DNA of 6,952 nucleotides. Source: Burkholderiaceae bacterium. GTDB taxonomy: Bacteria > Pseudomonadota > Gammaproteobacteria > Burkholderiales > Burkholderiaceae_C. The notes below the pieces were generated by a model. That model did no database searches. It was not told the origin of the DNA and saw nothing but the letters and a program-made list of their open reading frames with translations. Shown here in pieces: positions 5,957 through 6,952 of this stretch (positions within the stretch are counted from its first letter, which is position 1; each line of letters starts with the position of its first letter). The stretch lies in assembly GCA_031256125.1 (NCBI GenBank), contig JAIRRE010000158.1, forward strand, positions 1 through 6,952, read 5' to 3'. A program made the position numbers and the translations under genes.

Positions 5957-6035
5957 AAATATTTCTTTTGAATTATCCGACGAACTGCGTTATGCGCCGA
6001 CGAACGGTAAATTTTCAGCGTCAATATTCCTTAAA
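5957..6035 (+). repeat. Paired direct-repeat module 3, nearest the adhesin gene
   Basis: AAATATTTCTT (5957-5967), CCGACGAACTG at 5977, TATGCG, then CCGACGAACGGTAA at 5997 (20 bp apart), TTTT and CAATATTCCTTAAA. The module ends about 100 bp before the adhesin start codon, a position compatible with activator sites or a promoter. Confidence 0.75.
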
Positions 6036-6118
6036 GTATGCGCAACGTGTGCAAGAACTTACTGCATCAAGCAAGGAAATCTTGAGTCACGTCAGTTTGA
6101 TTACATGTTCAACCCTTT

Positions 6119-6124
6119 CAGGAG
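6119..6124 (+). promoter_or_regulatory. Shine-Dalgarno of the adhesin gene
   Basis: CAGGAG ends 9 nt before the ATG at 6134. It supports that start in a reading frame that otherwise has no marked beginning. Confidence 0.75.
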
Positions 6125-6133
6125 ATATATCAC

Positions 6134-6952
6134 ATGACGCAGCAAACACTCACCACCACCGACGCAGCGGACACCATCATCCCGCCGCCGCCGGGCCTTC
6201 CCGCAACACCAGTTTTCGGCGTAGCCCCCCCCAGCCAGAACGCCGACGGCACGCTCACCGTGTCGGGCAACGCCCTGGCAGGCGACTGGGTCAACGTCAC
6301 CTTTGGCGATGGCAGCAGCGCTACCGGCACAGTTGATAGCACCGGCCACTACAGCCTGACCAGTACCACGGTACAAACCACGGGTACGGAAACGGTGACC
6401 ATCAGCGCCCCCATCATTAGCGGCGGCGGCATTCCCACTCCGGTCATCCTCACTGCGAGCTGGATCGACACCACGCCGCCGATTGCGCCCACGGTGAGCA
6501 GCGCCAGTACCACGGGCAAAGGCGGCGGCCCGCTGACTATCACCGGCCATGCCGAGGCAGGCAGCACCGTCGCCATCGTCTATGCCGATGGCAGCAACGC
6601 CACCGGCAAAGCGGATGCCAGCGGAAACTACAGCATCACCAGCCATTCGGCGCAAAAGGCCGGCACCGAAACCATCACCGCCACCGACGCCGCGGGCAAC
6701 CACAGCACACCCACCAGCGTGAATTGGACCGGCACGGCCACCACCACGGTAACCGCGCCCACCATCGACAGCGTCAACCAGAACAGCAATGGCACCATCA
6801 CCCTGGCAGGCAAGGCCGAAGCAGGCGACCAGATCACCGTTACCTTTGGCGATGGCAGCAGTACCACCGGCATGGCCGACGGCACAGGCCACTACAGCGT
6901 CAGCAGCGCCACGGCACAAGCCACGGGCACAGAAACCGTCACGGCCACCAAC
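6134..6952 (+). CDS. Ig-like-repeat adhesin, N-terminal part (runs past the window end)
   Basis: The frame from ATG 6134 stays open to the last base (273 codons), so the 3' end is outside the window. After a short Thr-rich start and a run of four prolines (residues 17-20), the protein consists of bacterial Ig-like (Big) domains. Three repeats are visible, near residues 25-116, 117-207 and 208 onward, each with [LI]-T-[VIL]-x-G-x-A-x-A-G, a D-G-[SN] turn and G-x-Y-S-[LIV]. Equivalent positions are 93 then 88 residues apart. Repeats 1 and 3 are closest, both containing V-T-F-G-D-G-S-S. There is no Cys and no Arg, and only four Lys. No N-terminal Sec signal is visible. These traits fit a giant type I-secreted biofilm or surface adhesin with its secretion signal at the distant C-terminus. 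That is inference, and a different secretion route cannot be excluded. Confidence 0.85.
   Translation, partial: MTQQTLTTTDAADTIIPPPPGLPATPVFGVAPPSQNADGTLTVSGNALAGDWVNVTFGDGSSATGTVDSTGHYSLTSTTVQTTGTETVTISAPIISGGGIPTPVILTASWIDTTPPIAPTVSSASTTGKGGGPLTITGHAEAGSTVAIVYADGSNATGKADASGNYSITSHSAQKAGTETITATDAAGNHSTPTSVNWTGTATTTVTAPTIDSVNQNSNGTITLAGKAEAGDQITVTFGDGSSTTGMADGTGHYSVSSATAQATGTETVTATN

Larger units (their letters stand above)
5468..6133. other. 666-bp intergenic region upstream of the adhesin gene
   Basis: No credible gene is seen on either strand. The minus-strand frame at 5824-6024 (66 codons) has no ribosome binding site or recognisable similarity. The stretch holds the stem-loop at 5489-5508, the IS-like end at 5516-5534, three copies of a paired CCGACGAA repeat and a run of small hairpins between repeats 1 and 2. 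It is A/T-richer than the flanking genes. The length and repeats suggest a complex promoter region for the adhesin gene. Confidence 0.75.

Noticed and set aside
5824..6024. 66-codon minus-strand frame in the adhesin upstream region
   Set aside because: It spans repeat module 3, has no ribosome binding site, and its Cys/Arg-rich product resembles no family I know.
6105..6137. 10-codon frame (MFNPFRRYIT) whose stop overlaps the adhesin ATG
   Set aside because: The ATGA overlap looks like a coupled leader, but there is no Shine-Dalgarno for it and a frame this short is easily chance.
6101..6919. 272-codon minus-strand frame opposite the adhesin
   Set aside because: It is Gly/Ala-rich antisense of the Thr/Gly/Ser repeats. 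The plus frame has a Shine-Dalgarno, recognisable Ig-like domains and no stops, and therefore explains the region.

Overview
The window looks like GC-rich proteobacterial chromosome, most likely a betaproteobacterium of the Burkholderiales type. The grounds are a def-fmt pair, the selU / tesA / ybbA-like ABC cluster, heavy G/C in third codon positions and strong Shine-Dalgarno sites. The genus cannot be named from this sequence.

Layout from left to right. (1) Positions 2-1138 (+) are the 3' part of a secreted-looking NHL-repeat beta-propeller gene. It converges on fmt across a GC-rich inverted repeat at 1152-1198. (2) Positions 2713-1212 (-) are def then fmt, coupled by a TGATG stop/start overlap. 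They encode the enzymes that remove and add the N-formyl group of initiator methionine. (3) Positions 2714-2977 are a non-coding gap with an 18-bp perfect palindrome just upstream of def and a sequence resembling an IS5-type terminal repeat. (4) Positions 4746-4066 and 4069-2978 (-) are tesA then selU, overlapping by ATGA. They encode a GDSL esterase/lysophospholipase with a Tat-like signal and tRNA 2-selenouridine synthase. (5) Positions 4760-5467 (+) are a YbbA-type ABC ATPase divergent from tesA, with start codons only 13 bp apart. Its usual permease partner does not follow. (6) Positions 5468-6133 are a 666-bp non-coding region with a sequence inverted relative to the repeat near def, then three copies, about 200 bp apart, of a paired CCGACGAA direct repeat. 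(7) Positions 6134 to the window end (+) are the start of a probably large Ig-like-repeat adhesin.

The central genes (fmt, def, selU, tesA, ybbA) are conserved functions. Both flanks (NHL propeller, repeat adhesin) are surface-type accessory genes. The two most unusual features are the triplicated paired repeat in the long adhesin upstream region, which looks like a multi-module regulatory array, and the 2.8-kb selU-tesA-ybbA block bounded by 19-bp imperfect inverted repeats that each abut TAA on the outside.
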